Shown here piece by piece: positions 44,675 to 52,778 of a stretch of DNA of 64,000 bases. The stretch comes from Streptomyces bauhiniae (lineage in GTDB: Bacteria > Actinomycetota > Actinomycetes > Streptomycetales > Streptomycetaceae), in contig NZ_SRRT01000005.1 of assembly GCF_004784475.1 (NCBI RefSeq), positions 62,001 through 126,000 of the forward strand, given 5' to 3'. Made by a program: the position numbers and the translations under genes. How positions within the stretch are numbered: position 1 is the first letter of the stretch; each line of letters starts with the position of its first letter. The notes beneath the pieces were generated by a model. It saw nothing but the letters and a program-made list of their open reading frames with translations. It made no database searches and was not told where the DNA came from.

Positions 44675-46039
44675 ATGCCGAAGACCATCACCCTCAGCCC
44701 CCCGGCGGCGACCGGTGCCGACGGGCTCCTGGCCTCGCTCGGCGGCCTGCTGCGCGAATGGCTGCCCCGGCAGCGCTGGTTCGCGGGCAAGGACCACCCG
44801 GCCACCGATCTGTCGGTGCTGTCCGTCACCGAGCTGTTCCCGGGCTGCCTGCACCTGCTGGTGAACGCCTCGCACGCACCCGTGCCCACGCCCGGCGGCA
44901 CTCCCCCGCCCGGCGACTGCTACCAACTGCTGCTCGGCCTGCGCGAGCGGCCGCAGCCGAGCCTGGACCGGGCGTACATCGGGCGCGCCGAGCACGGCCC
45001 GCTGGCCGGGTTCGCCGTGTACGACGCGCTGCACGACCCGCGCTGCGCCCACCTGCTGCTGGAGCGGCTGCGGCAGCCCGGCAAGGCGGGTCCGCTGCGC
45101 TTCGAGGTGGACGAGGCCGCCCGGGTGCCCGGCGGTCTCGCGCCCCGGCTGCTGACCAGCGAGCAGTCCAACTCCTCGATCGTGTACGGCGACGCGTACA
45201 TCCTGAAGCTGTTCCGCCGTATCCAGCCGGGCGTCAACCCGGATCTGGAGGTGCCGCAGGCGCTGGCCACACAGGGGTGCGCGCGGGTGCCCGCGCCGGT
45301 CGCTTGGTTCTGCACCACCGCGCCGCGCCCGGCGACCCTGGGCGTGCTCCAGCCGTTCCTGCCGGACGCGGTCGACGGCTGGGAGCTGGCGCTCGGGGCG
45401 CTGGCCCGGGGCGACGACTTCACCGCCGAGGCGAGCGAGCTGGGCGGCGCCATGGCCGAGGTGCACCTCGCGCTGGCCGGGGCGTTCCCGGCGGCCCGCG
45501 GGGACGAGAACGGCGTCACGGCCGACGCGATGTGTGTCCGGCTGGACGCGGCGGCGCGGGCGGTGCCGGGGCTGCGGCCCTATGTGCCGGGCCTGAGGGC
45601 CGCGTTCGGAGCGCTGGCCGCCCGCGACTCCGGTCCGGCGGCCCAGCGCGTGCACGGCGATCTGCATCTGGGACAGGTGCTGCGCGCCGGGGCCGACTGG
45701 TTCGTCATCGACTTCGAGGGCGAGCCCTCCCGTCCGCTCGCCGAGCGGCGGACCGCGCAGTCCCCGGTGCGTGACATCGCCGGGATGCTGCGCTCCTTCG
45801 ACTACGCGGCCCGGCAGCGCCGCCCCTGGCGGCCCGAGTGGGCGAGCCGCTGCCGGGAGGCGTTCTGCGCGGGCTACGCGACCCGTGCGGGCTGGGACCC
45901 ACGCAAGGAGCACGCGCTGCTGCGCGCGCACGAGACGGACAGGGCGGTGTACGAGGTGCTGTACGAGGCGAGACACCGGCCGGACTGGCTTCCGGTCCCG
46001 ATGGCGGCCATCGAGCGGCTCGCCGAGTGGAGAGGCTGA
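44675..46039 (+). CDS. mak: Maltokinase (Pep2/Mak)
   Basis: 454 residues. The kinase C-lobe has RVHGDLHLGQVLRAGADWFV and IDFEGEPSRPLAERR, the catalytic and metal-binding loops. The N-terminal cap (LREWLPRQRWFAGKDHPATD) is characteristic of actinobacterial maltokinases. It phosphorylates maltose at C1 with ATP to give the GlgE donor. GGAAAGGA lies before the ATG, 31 bp after treS. Confidence 0.94.
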   Translation: MPKTITLSPPAATGADGLLASLGGLLREWLPRQRWFAGKDHPATDLSVLSVTELFPGCLHLLVNASHAPVPTPGGTPPPGDCYQLLLGLRERPQPSLDRAYIGRAEHGPLAGFAVYDALHDPRCAHLLLERLRQPGKAGPLRFEVDEAARVPGGLAPRLLTSEQSNSSIVYGDAYILKLFRRIQPGVNPDLEVPQALATQGCARVPAPVAWFCTTAPRPATLGVLQPFLPDAVDGWELALGALARGDDFTAEASELGGAMAEVHLALAGAFPAARGDENGVTADAMCVRLDAAARAVPGLRPYVPGLRAAFGALAARDSGPAAQRVHGDLHLGQVLRAGADWFVIDFEGEPSRPLAERRTAQSPVRDIAGMLRSFDYAARQRRPWRPEWASRCREAFCAGYATRAGWDPRKEHALLRAHETDRAVYEVLYEARHRPDWLPVPMAAIERLAEWRG

Positions 46040-46042
46040 ACC

Positions 46043-48250
46043 ATGGCACTGCGCGACACTTCGCTGCCCGAGACCTCGGGCCCCGTCCGCACCTCGGGCA
46101 CCGCCCTCGTGGGCGAGGAGCGCGACCGTCTGCTGGGCGGCGCGCATCACGACCCGCACGCCCTGCTGGGCGCGCACCCGGTACCGGGCGGCGTGCTGTT
46201 CCGCGCCCTGCGCCCGAACGCGCGGGAGGTGAGCGTCCTGGCCGACGGGGTGCGCTCGCCGCTCGCCTCGGAGGGCGACGGTCTCTTCTCGGCCGTCCTG
46301 CCGTACCCGGAGATCCCCGCCTACGAGCTGGTGGTGGCCTATGACGACGGTGAGCGCACGGTGCACGACCCGTACCGTTTCGCGCCCGCGCTCGGTGAGC
46401 TGGATCTGCATCTGATCCGGGAGGGCCGGCACGAGGAGCTGTGGAAGGCGCTGGGCGCCGAGCCGATGATCCACGAGGGCGTCGCCGGCACCCGGTTCAC
46501 CGTGTGGGCTCCGAATGCCCAGGGGGTGCGGCTGGCCGGGGAGTTCACCTTCTGGGACGGCACGCAGTACCCGATGCGCTCGCTGGGCGCGGCCGGGGTG
46601 TGGGAGGTGTTCCTGCCGGGGATCGGCGAGGGGGCCAAGTACAAGTTCGAGATCACCTCGCGGTACGGACACCGGTTCCTGAAGGCGGACCCGATGGCCC
46701 GGCTCACCGAGGTCCCGCCGGACACCGCCTCGGTCGTCACCTCCTCCCGCTACGCGTGGGACGACGCCGAGTGGATGGCGCACCGGGGCGACACGCCCGT
46801 GCACGAGGCGCCGATGTCGGTGTACGAGGTGCATCTGCCGTCCTGGCGGCCGGGGCTGACCTACCGCGAGCTGGCCGAGGAACTTCCCGCGTACGTACGG
46901 GACCTGGGCTTCACGCATGTCGAGCTGATGCCGGTGGCCGGGCACCCGTTCAGCGGGTCGTGGGGCTACCAGGTCACCTCGTACTACGCGCCCACCCCGC
47001 GGCTCGGGTCGCCGGACGACTTCAAGTTCCTGGTGGACGCGCTGCACCGCGCGGGCATCGGCGTGATCATGGACTGGGTGCCGGCCCACTTCCCCAAGGA
47101 CGACTGGGCGCTGGCCCGGTTCGACGGGGACCCGCTGTACGAGCCCGGGGACTCCCGGCGGGCGGAGCACCCGGACTGGGGGACGTACGAGTTCGACTTC
47201 GGCCGGACCGAGGTGCGCAACTTCCTGGTCGCCAACGCGGTGTACTGGTGCGAGGAGTTCCACATCGACGGGCTGCGCGTGGACGCGGTCGCCTCGATGC
47301 TCTACCTGGACTACTCGCGGGACTCCGGGCAGTGGGCGCCGAACGTCTTCGGCGGGCGCGAGGACCTGGACGCGGTGGCGTTCCTGCAGGAGATGAACGC
47401 GACCGTGTACCGGCGCTGCCCGGGTGTGGTGACCATCGCCGAGGAGTCGACGGCGTGGGAGGGCGTGACCCGGCCGACCGACAGCGGCGGTCTCGGGTTC
47501 GGGCTGAAGTGGAACATGGGCTGGATGCACGACTCGCTGGAGTACGTGCAGAAGGAGCCGGTGCACCGCAAGTACCACCACCACGACATGACGTTCTCGA
47601 TGGTCTACGCGTACAGCGAGAACTACGTGCTGCCCATCTCGCACGACGAGGTGGTGCACGGCAAGCAGGCGCTGGTGTCGAAGATGCCCGGCGACTGGTG
47701 GCAGCGGCGCGCGAACCACCGGGCGTACCTGGGCTTCATGTGGGCCCACCCCGGCAAGCAACTGCTGTTCATGGGGCAGGAGTTCGCGCAGGGTGCGGAG
47801 TGGTCGGAGAAGCACGGGCCCGAGTGGTGGCTGCTGGCCGACGACTATCACTCGGCGGCCGACCACCGGGGCATGCGGGATCTGGTGCGGGATCTGAACA
47901 CGGTGTACCGGGACGCCCCGGCGCTGTGGCAGCGGGACACCGATCCGGGCGGCTTCCAGTGGTCGATGTGCGACGCGGCCGACGACAACGTCTTCGCGTT
48001 CGTCCGGTACGCCGAGGACGGCACTCCCCTGCTGGCGGTGTCCAACTTCTCGCCCGTGGTCCGGGAGGACTACCGGCTCTGGGCGCCCGAGCAGGTGCCC
48101 GCCTGGCAGGAGGCGCTCAACACCGACGCGGTCCGCTACGGCGGCAGCGGTGTCCAGGCCGGTGACGCGGGCAAGCTCTGCCCCGAGGACGGCCGGCTGC
48201 GCCTGACGCTGCCGCCGCTCGCCACGGTCTGGCTCACGCCCGCCCGCTGA
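46043..48250 (+). CDS. glgB: 1,4-alpha-glucan branching enzyme GlgB
   Basis: 735 residues. A double N-terminal beta-sandwich (one starting LLGGAHHDPHALLGAHPVPG, then CBM48 near VHEGVAGTRFTVWAPNAQGV) precedes the GH13 barrel with DGLRVDAVASMLYLDYSR, TIAEESTAWEGV and ISHDEVVHGK. It makes alpha-1,6 branches in the glucan from GlgE. It starts three bases after the maltokinase stop. A terminator follows, so glgE-treS-mak-glgB is one operon. Confidence 0.96.
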   Translation: MALRDTSLPETSGPVRTSGTALVGEERDRLLGGAHHDPHALLGAHPVPGGVLFRALRPNAREVSVLADGVRSPLASEGDGLFSAVLPYPEIPAYELVVAYDDGERTVHDPYRFAPALGELDLHLIREGRHEELWKALGAEPMIHEGVAGTRFTVWAPNAQGVRLAGEFTFWDGTQYPMRSLGAAGVWEVFLPGIGEGAKYKFEITSRYGHRFLKADPMARLTEVPPDTASVVTSSRYAWDDAEWMAHRGDTPVHEAPMSVYEVHLPSWRPGLTYRELAEELPAYVRDLGFTHVELMPVAGHPFSGSWGYQVTSYYAPTPRLGSPDDFKFLVDALHRAGIGVIMDWVPAHFPKDDWALARFDGDPLYEPGDSRRAEHPDWGTYEFDFGRTEVRNFLVANAVYWCEEFHIDGLRVDAVASMLYLDYSRDSGQWAPNVFGGREDLDAVAFLQEMNATVYRRCPGVVTIAEESTAWEGVTRPTDSGGLGFGLKWNMGWMHDSLEYVQKEPVHRKYHHHDMTFSMVYAYSENYVLPISHDEVVHGKQALVSKMPGDWWQRRANHRAYLGFMWAHPGKQLLFMGQEFAQGAEWSEKHGPEWWLLADDYHSAADHRGMRDLVRDLNTVYRDAPALWQRDTDPGGFQWSMCDAADDNVFAFVRYAEDGTPLLAVSNFSPVVREDYRLWAPEQVPAWQEALNTDAVRYGGSGVQAGDAGKLCPEDGRLRLTLPPLATVWLTPAR

Positions 48251-48273
48251 GCCCACCGCGACCGGCGCCCGAC

Positions 48274-48314
48274 GAGGGGCGGCCAGGGGTCACCACGATC
48301 CCCGGCCGCCCCTC
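48274..48314. terminator. Strong hairpin ending the glgE operon
   Basis: GAGGGGCGGCC-A-GGGG pairs with CCCC-GGCCGCCCCTC with one bulged A, 15 paired bases, loop TCACCACGAT. Confidence 0.85.
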
Positions 48315-48508
48315 TCGGCGTGCCCCGGCGGCGGCGCCGATACCCGTACGGAACGGCGGCACCCGGGACCCACCGGACACCCGCAGGTCATCAGGGGATC
48401 ACGACTTTCTCCTTCCCCGCACCGAAACCGCTTCCCCGCGCTACATTCGTGCACCGCCGACACAGAGCCGATCGGCGGGGTCACCCTCCGTACTTCCAGG
48501 AGCAGCGC

Positions 48509-50413
48509 ATGCGCGACGTCGCCTCCGCTCCGGCAGCGTTCCCCCCGCAAGCCGGCGGGCTCGCCGACATTGTCTTCCAGAGAGCCGGGGAGAACCCCGG
48601 ACTCCCGCTGCTCGCCCGGCACGCGAAGGGTGCCCCCGGCGGCTGGGAGACGGTGACAGCGGGCCAACTGCGGGACGAGGTGGTCGGTCTTGCCAAGGGG
48701 CTGGTGGCGGCCGGGATCTCACCGGGCCACCGGGTCGCCCTGATGGCCCGCAACCGCTACGAGTGGACGGCGCTCGCGCACGCGCTGTGGACCGTGGGCG
48801 CGGAGATCGTCCCGGTCCATCCGACGTCCTCGCGGGACCAGGTCGAGTGGATTCTGCGGGACGCGGGCTGTGTGGCCATCGCGGTCGAGGACGAGCTGGG
48901 CGTGATGACGGTCGGCACCGTGTGCGCCGCGCTCCCCCGGCTCAGGCACGTCTGGCAACTGGACGCGGGCGCGCTGCCCGAACTCACCGAGCGGGGCGTG
49001 GACATCCCGCTGACCACCGTGGAGTCGCTGCGCCGGATCGTGCTGCCGGACTCCACCGCGGCCGTCACCTACACCTCCGGCGCCACCGGCCGCCCGATGG
49101 GCTGCGCGCTGAGTCACCGCGGTCTCGCCTACCCCTGTGACGTCCTGCTGGCCGGCTGGGGCCACACGGCGGCACAACCCGGCGAACAGCCGTCGGTGCT
49201 GGCGTTCCTGCCGTTCTCGCACGTGTACGGGATCATGATCCAGACGATGTGCCTGCGCGGCGGCATCCTGATGGCACACGAGCCGGAGATGACCGAGGAG
49301 GCGCTCGCCTCGGCGCTGAGCACCTTCCGGCCGACGTACCTCTACGGCGTGCCGTCGGTGTTCGAGAAGCTGTACAAGACGTTCCTGAGGACGGCTCAGC
49401 AGGCGGGCCGGGGCGCGCTGTTCGAGCGGGCGGCGCAGACCGCGCGGGACTTCGCGGAGGCCGAGGAGCGCGCCCGGCTCGGCATCGGCACCGGCCCCGG
49501 CCTGGATCTGCGGCTCCAACACGCCCTGTACGAGCGGACGGTGTACCGCAAGCTCCGCTCCGCGCTCGGCGGCCGGGCCCGGCGCGGCACCTCGGGCGGG
49601 TCCTCGCTGAGCCGTGAACTGTCGCTGTTCTTCGAGGGCATCGGCCTGTACATCCACGACGGGTACGGGCTGACGGAGACCTCCGGCGGGATCACCATGC
49701 AGCCGCTCGGGCGGGAGAAGTCGGGGACGGTGGGCGTGCCGCTGCCGGGCACCGACGTCCGGGTGGCCGAGGACGGGGAGATCCTGGTGCACGGCCCGTC
49801 GGTGTTCCAGGGCTACATCGGCGACGAGGCGCGCACCCGGAGCGTGCTGCGCGGGGGCTGGCTGTCGACCGGGGACATCGGGCGGCTGGACCGGGAGGGG
49901 TATCTGACCATCACCGGCCGCAAGAAGGACCTCATCGTCACCTCCAGCGGCAAGAGCGTGGCGCCCGCCCCGCTGGAGCAACGGCTGCGGATGCACCCGC
50001 TGATCCATCAGGCGGTGGTGGTCGGCGAGGACCGGCCCTGCATGGGCGCGCTGATCACCCTGGACCCGGAGTTCCTGTCGCACTGGCGGGCCGCGCTCGC
50101 GCTGCAGGGCGACTTCGAGGGACGGGAGAGCCGGGAGGAGAGCGCGCTGCGCGAGGAGCTGGCGCGGGCGATCGCGTCGGCCAACAGCACGGTGTCGCGC
50201 GCCGAGTCGATCCGGGTCTACCGGGTCGTGCAGGAGCCGTTCGCCCCGGACAACGGTCTGCTGACGCCGTCGCTGAAGCTGCGCCGGGACGTCATCGCGC
50301 GGCACTACGCGGCCGAGATCGACGCGATGTACAAGGCCCGTTCGCGGGCCGCGCGGGGCGGGCGGCCTCCGGAACCGGCGGACTGGGACGAGCCGGACGA
50401 CGTGTTCCGGTGA
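48509..50413 (+). CDS. Long-chain fatty acid-CoA ligase-like protein with altered P-loop
   Basis: 634 residues from ATG 48509 (AGGAG upstream). AMP-binding family motifs are VTYTSGATGRPMGCALSH, DGYGLTETSGGITM and STGDIGRLDREGYLTITGRK, with a C-terminal Lys region LTPSLKLRRD. The P-loop normally reads TSGTTGxPKG; here Thr is Ala and the ATP-binding Lys is Met, a notable loss. The C-terminal catalytic Lys is kept. It may be a weak ligase or a non-enzymatic homologue. The gene is alone, followed by about 150 noncoding bases. Confidence 0.88.
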   Translation: MRDVASAPAAFPPQAGGLADIVFQRAGENPGLPLLARHAKGAPGGWETVTAGQLRDEVVGLAKGLVAAGISPGHRVALMARNRYEWTALAHALWTVGAEIVPVHPTSSRDQVEWILRDAGCVAIAVEDELGVMTVGTVCAALPRLRHVWQLDAGALPELTERGVDIPLTTVESLRRIVLPDSTAAVTYTSGATGRPMGCALSHRGLAYPCDVLLAGWGHTAAQPGEQPSVLAFLPFSHVYGIMIQTMCLRGGILMAHEPEMTEEALASALSTFRPTYLYGVPSVFEKLYKTFLRTAQQAGRGALFERAAQTARDFAEAEERARLGIGTGPGLDLRLQHALYERTVYRKLRSALGGRARRGTSGGSSLSRELSLFFEGIGLYIHDGYGLTETSGGITMQPLGREKSGTVGVPLPGTDVRVAEDGEILVHGPSVFQGYIGDEARTRSVLRGGWLSTGDIGRLDREGYLTITGRKKDLIVTSSGKSVAPAPLEQRLRMHPLIHQAVVVGEDRPCMGALITLDPEFLSHWRAALALQGDFEGRESREESALREELARAIASANSTVSRAESIRVYRVVQEPFAPDNGLLTPSLKLRRDVIARHYAAEIDAMYKARSRAARGGRPPEPADWDEPDDVFR

Positions 50414-50560
50414 GCCCGTCGCCCGTTGGGTGGCACGACCACGCGTAATCCGCGTCGCGCTGGGAACCCGCCCTGGTGAACTGACCAGCGACGATGACCG
50501 CCCCGGAGCGCGGGGCCCGTATCCGGGCCCGCTCCGGGAGACCGGGCCGGGGAATGCGAG

Positions 50561-50995
50561 ATGGCGACAGAGCGGCGTTGGGACGGCACACCTCCCTCCG
50601 AGAGGGCGCACGAGCGTGCCTACTCCTTTCCCGGCGAACTTCCGAACGTCACGGGCGCGCGGCTGGCCGCGGAGGAGTTCCTGCGCAGGCTCGCGCGGGA
50701 CGCGCCGCCCAGCGCGCCGGAGTACTGGGACGACATCCTGCTGGTGGTGACGGAGCTGGCGGCCAACGCGGTCCAGTTCGCGCCGGGCCCGTTCGGACTG
50801 CGGATGCGGCGCACCTTCGACGGGGTGCACGTCACCATGCACGACACCAGCACGGTGGTGCCCGAGCCGCGCCCGTTCAGGCCGAGTTCGGGCGGCGGGG
50901 GCATCGGCTGGCATCTGGTGCACACCCTGTGCGACCAGGTCAGTGTGGTGGTGGTCGAGGACGGCAAGGACATCCATGTCTTCCTGCCCTGGTGA
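50561..50995 (+). CDS. HATPase_c anti-sigma-like serine kinase
   Basis: 144 residues. N-box ILLVVTELAANAVQFAPGPF, G1-like MHDTSTVVP and G2 GGGGIGWHLVHTL match the RsbW/SpoIIAB-type ATPase fold common in streptomycetes. Such proteins bind sigma factors or antagonists and phosphorylate the latter. No antagonist gene is adjacent. Its partner could be one of the two SigB/F-type sigma factors in the window (inference). Confidence 0.88.
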   Translation: MATERRWDGTPPSERAHERAYSFPGELPNVTGARLAAEEFLRRLARDAPPSAPEYWDDILLVVTELAANAVQFAPGPFGLRMRRTFDGVHVTMHDTSTVVPEPRPFRPSSGGGGIGWHLVHTLCDQVSVVVVEDGKDIHVFLPW

Positions 50996-51196
50996 GGGCG
51001 CCGGGAGGTGTACCGGTGCGGAATCGGGTTACTCCGGTGCGTGGAGGGGCAGGCTGCTGCCCACGCCTTCGCCGCCGGGCGCTTCCGACTGGCGGAACGG
51101 CTCGGAGCGCGGTGGGATCGGGTGTGGTGGCAGTGGTCCCGGGCATGCGAACGGCGTCCATCCGGACCGACGGGAGCCGCAGAAGGGAACAACACC

Positions 51197-52591
51197 GTGA
51201 CACGACGACCCAGGATTCTGGTGATCGGCGCAGGCTTCGCCGGAGTCGAGTGCGTCCGCCGGCTGGAGCGCAAACTCGGCCCCGACGAGGCGGACGTCGC
51301 CCTGGTGACGCCGTTCTCCTACCAGCTCTACCTTCCGCTGCTGCCCCAGGTCGCCTCCGGCGTGCTGACGCCGCAGTCGATCGCCGTCTCGCTGCGCCGC
51401 AGCAAGAAGTACCGCACCGACATCATTCCGGGCGGCGCGATCGGGGTGGACCTGGCGGCGAAGGTGTGCGTCATCCGCACCATCACCGACGAGATCATCA
51501 ACGAGCCCTACGACTACCTGGTGCTGGCGCCGGGCAGCGTGACCCGCACCTTCGACATCCCCGGCCTCGCCGAGCACGCCTTCGGGATGAAGACGCTCGC
51601 GGAGGCCGCGTACATCCGTGACCACGTCATCTCGCAGCTCGACCTCGCGGACGCCAGCGACGACCCCGAGGAGCGGGCGGCGCGGCTGCAGTTCGTGGTG
51701 GTGGGCGGCGGTTACGCGGGCACGGAGACGGCGGCCTGCCTGCAACGGCTCACCCATGCGGCGGTGCGGCGCTATCCGCGGCTGGACCCGAGCCTGATCC
51801 GCTGGCATCTGATCGACATCGCGCCGAAGCTGATGCCGGAGCTGGGCGACCGGCTCGGCAAGCAGGCGCTGAAGATCCTGCGCGACCGGGGCATCGACGT
51901 CTCCCTCGGGGTGTCGGTGGCCAAGGTGACCGAGAACGAGGTCACCTTCACCGACGGCCGGGTGATCCCGTCGCACACCCTGATCTGGACGGCCGGTGTG
52001 GTGGCGAGCCCCCTGATCGGCACGATGGACGCGGAGACGGTGCGCGGACGGCTCGCGGTGACCCCGGAGATGACCGTGCCGGGGCACGACGGGGTGTTCG
52101 CGCTCGGCGACGCGGCGGCCGTGCCGGACCTGGCCAAGGGCGAGAAGGGCGCGATCTGCCCGCCCACCGCGCAGCACGCGATGCGGCAGGGCCCGAAGGT
52201 GGCGGACAACATCATCCACTCGCTGCGCGGCGAGCCGCTGGAGCCGTACGTCCACAAGGACCTCGGTCTCGTGGTGGACCTCGGTGGCAAGGACGCGGTG
52301 TCCCGGCCGCTCGGCATCGAGCTGCGCGGCATCCTCGCCCAGGCCGTGGCGCGCGGCTACCACTGGTCCGCGCTGCGCACCGGGGTCGCCAAGGCGCGGG
52401 TGCTGGTGAACTGGCTGCTGAACGCCATCGCCGGGGACGATTTCGTCCGTACGGGCTTCCAGGCCCGCAAGCCCGCCCAGCTCAAGGACTTCGAGTACAC
52501 GGACTCCTATCTGACGCCGGACCAGGTCCGCGACGAGGTGCGGGCGGCCGAGGCGGAGGGCAAGGTGCGGGGGAAGGTGACCGGAGGCTGA
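51197..52591 (+). CDS. NAD(P)/FAD-dependent oxidoreductase, NDH-2-like
   Basis: 464 residues from GTG 51197 (AAGGGA upstream). Two dinucleotide folds: RILVIGAGFAGVECVRRLE for FAD and FVVVGGGYAGTETAACLQ for NAD(P)H. FALGDAAAVPD is the second FAD motif and PPTAQHAMRQGPKVADNI the quinone-side segment seen in type II NADH dehydrogenases. It probably passes electrons from NADH to menaquinone at the membrane face; the C-terminal LRTGVAKARVLVNWLL may be a membrane-associating helix. A terminator follows. Confidence 0.9.
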   Translation: MTRRPRILVIGAGFAGVECVRRLERKLGPDEADVALVTPFSYQLYLPLLPQVASGVLTPQSIAVSLRRSKKYRTDIIPGGAIGVDLAAKVCVIRTITDEIINEPYDYLVLAPGSVTRTFDIPGLAEHAFGMKTLAEAAYIRDHVISQLDLADASDDPEERAARLQFVVVGGGYAGTETAACLQRLTHAAVRRYPRLDPSLIRWHLIDIAPKLMPELGDRLGKQALKILRDRGIDVSLGVSVAKVTENEVTFTDGRVIPSHTLIWTAGVVASPLIGTMDAETVRGRLAVTPEMTVPGHDGVFALGDAAAVPDLAKGEKGAICPPTAQHAMRQGPKVADNIIHSLRGEPLEPYVHKDLGLVVDLGGKDAVSRPLGIELRGILAQAVARGYHWSALRTGVAKARVLVNWLLNAIAGDDFVRTGFQARKPAQLKDFEYTDSYLTPDQVRDEVRAAEAEGKVRGKVTGG

Positions 52592-52608
52592 ACCGGGTGA
52601 GCCGGGTT

Positions 52609-52650
52609 GCCGGAGGCCGCCGTCCCGTCGTGGGGGCGGCGGCCTCCGGC
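52609..52650. terminator. 13-bp hairpin after the NDH-2-like gene
   Basis: GCCGGAGGCCGCC (52609-52621) and GGCGGCCTCCGGC (52638-52650) pair perfectly. Confidence 0.85.
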
Positions 52651-52778
52651 GGCTCCGGAATTCCGGGGCTCAGGGGCGCGCCGGGCGGGTGTCCGCTGGC
52701 CAGACGCGAGCCGGGCAGGGCGGCGTGACATCCTGGGTCGTAGATCATGATCCGGCACGAAGGAAAGAGCGCGGCGGC

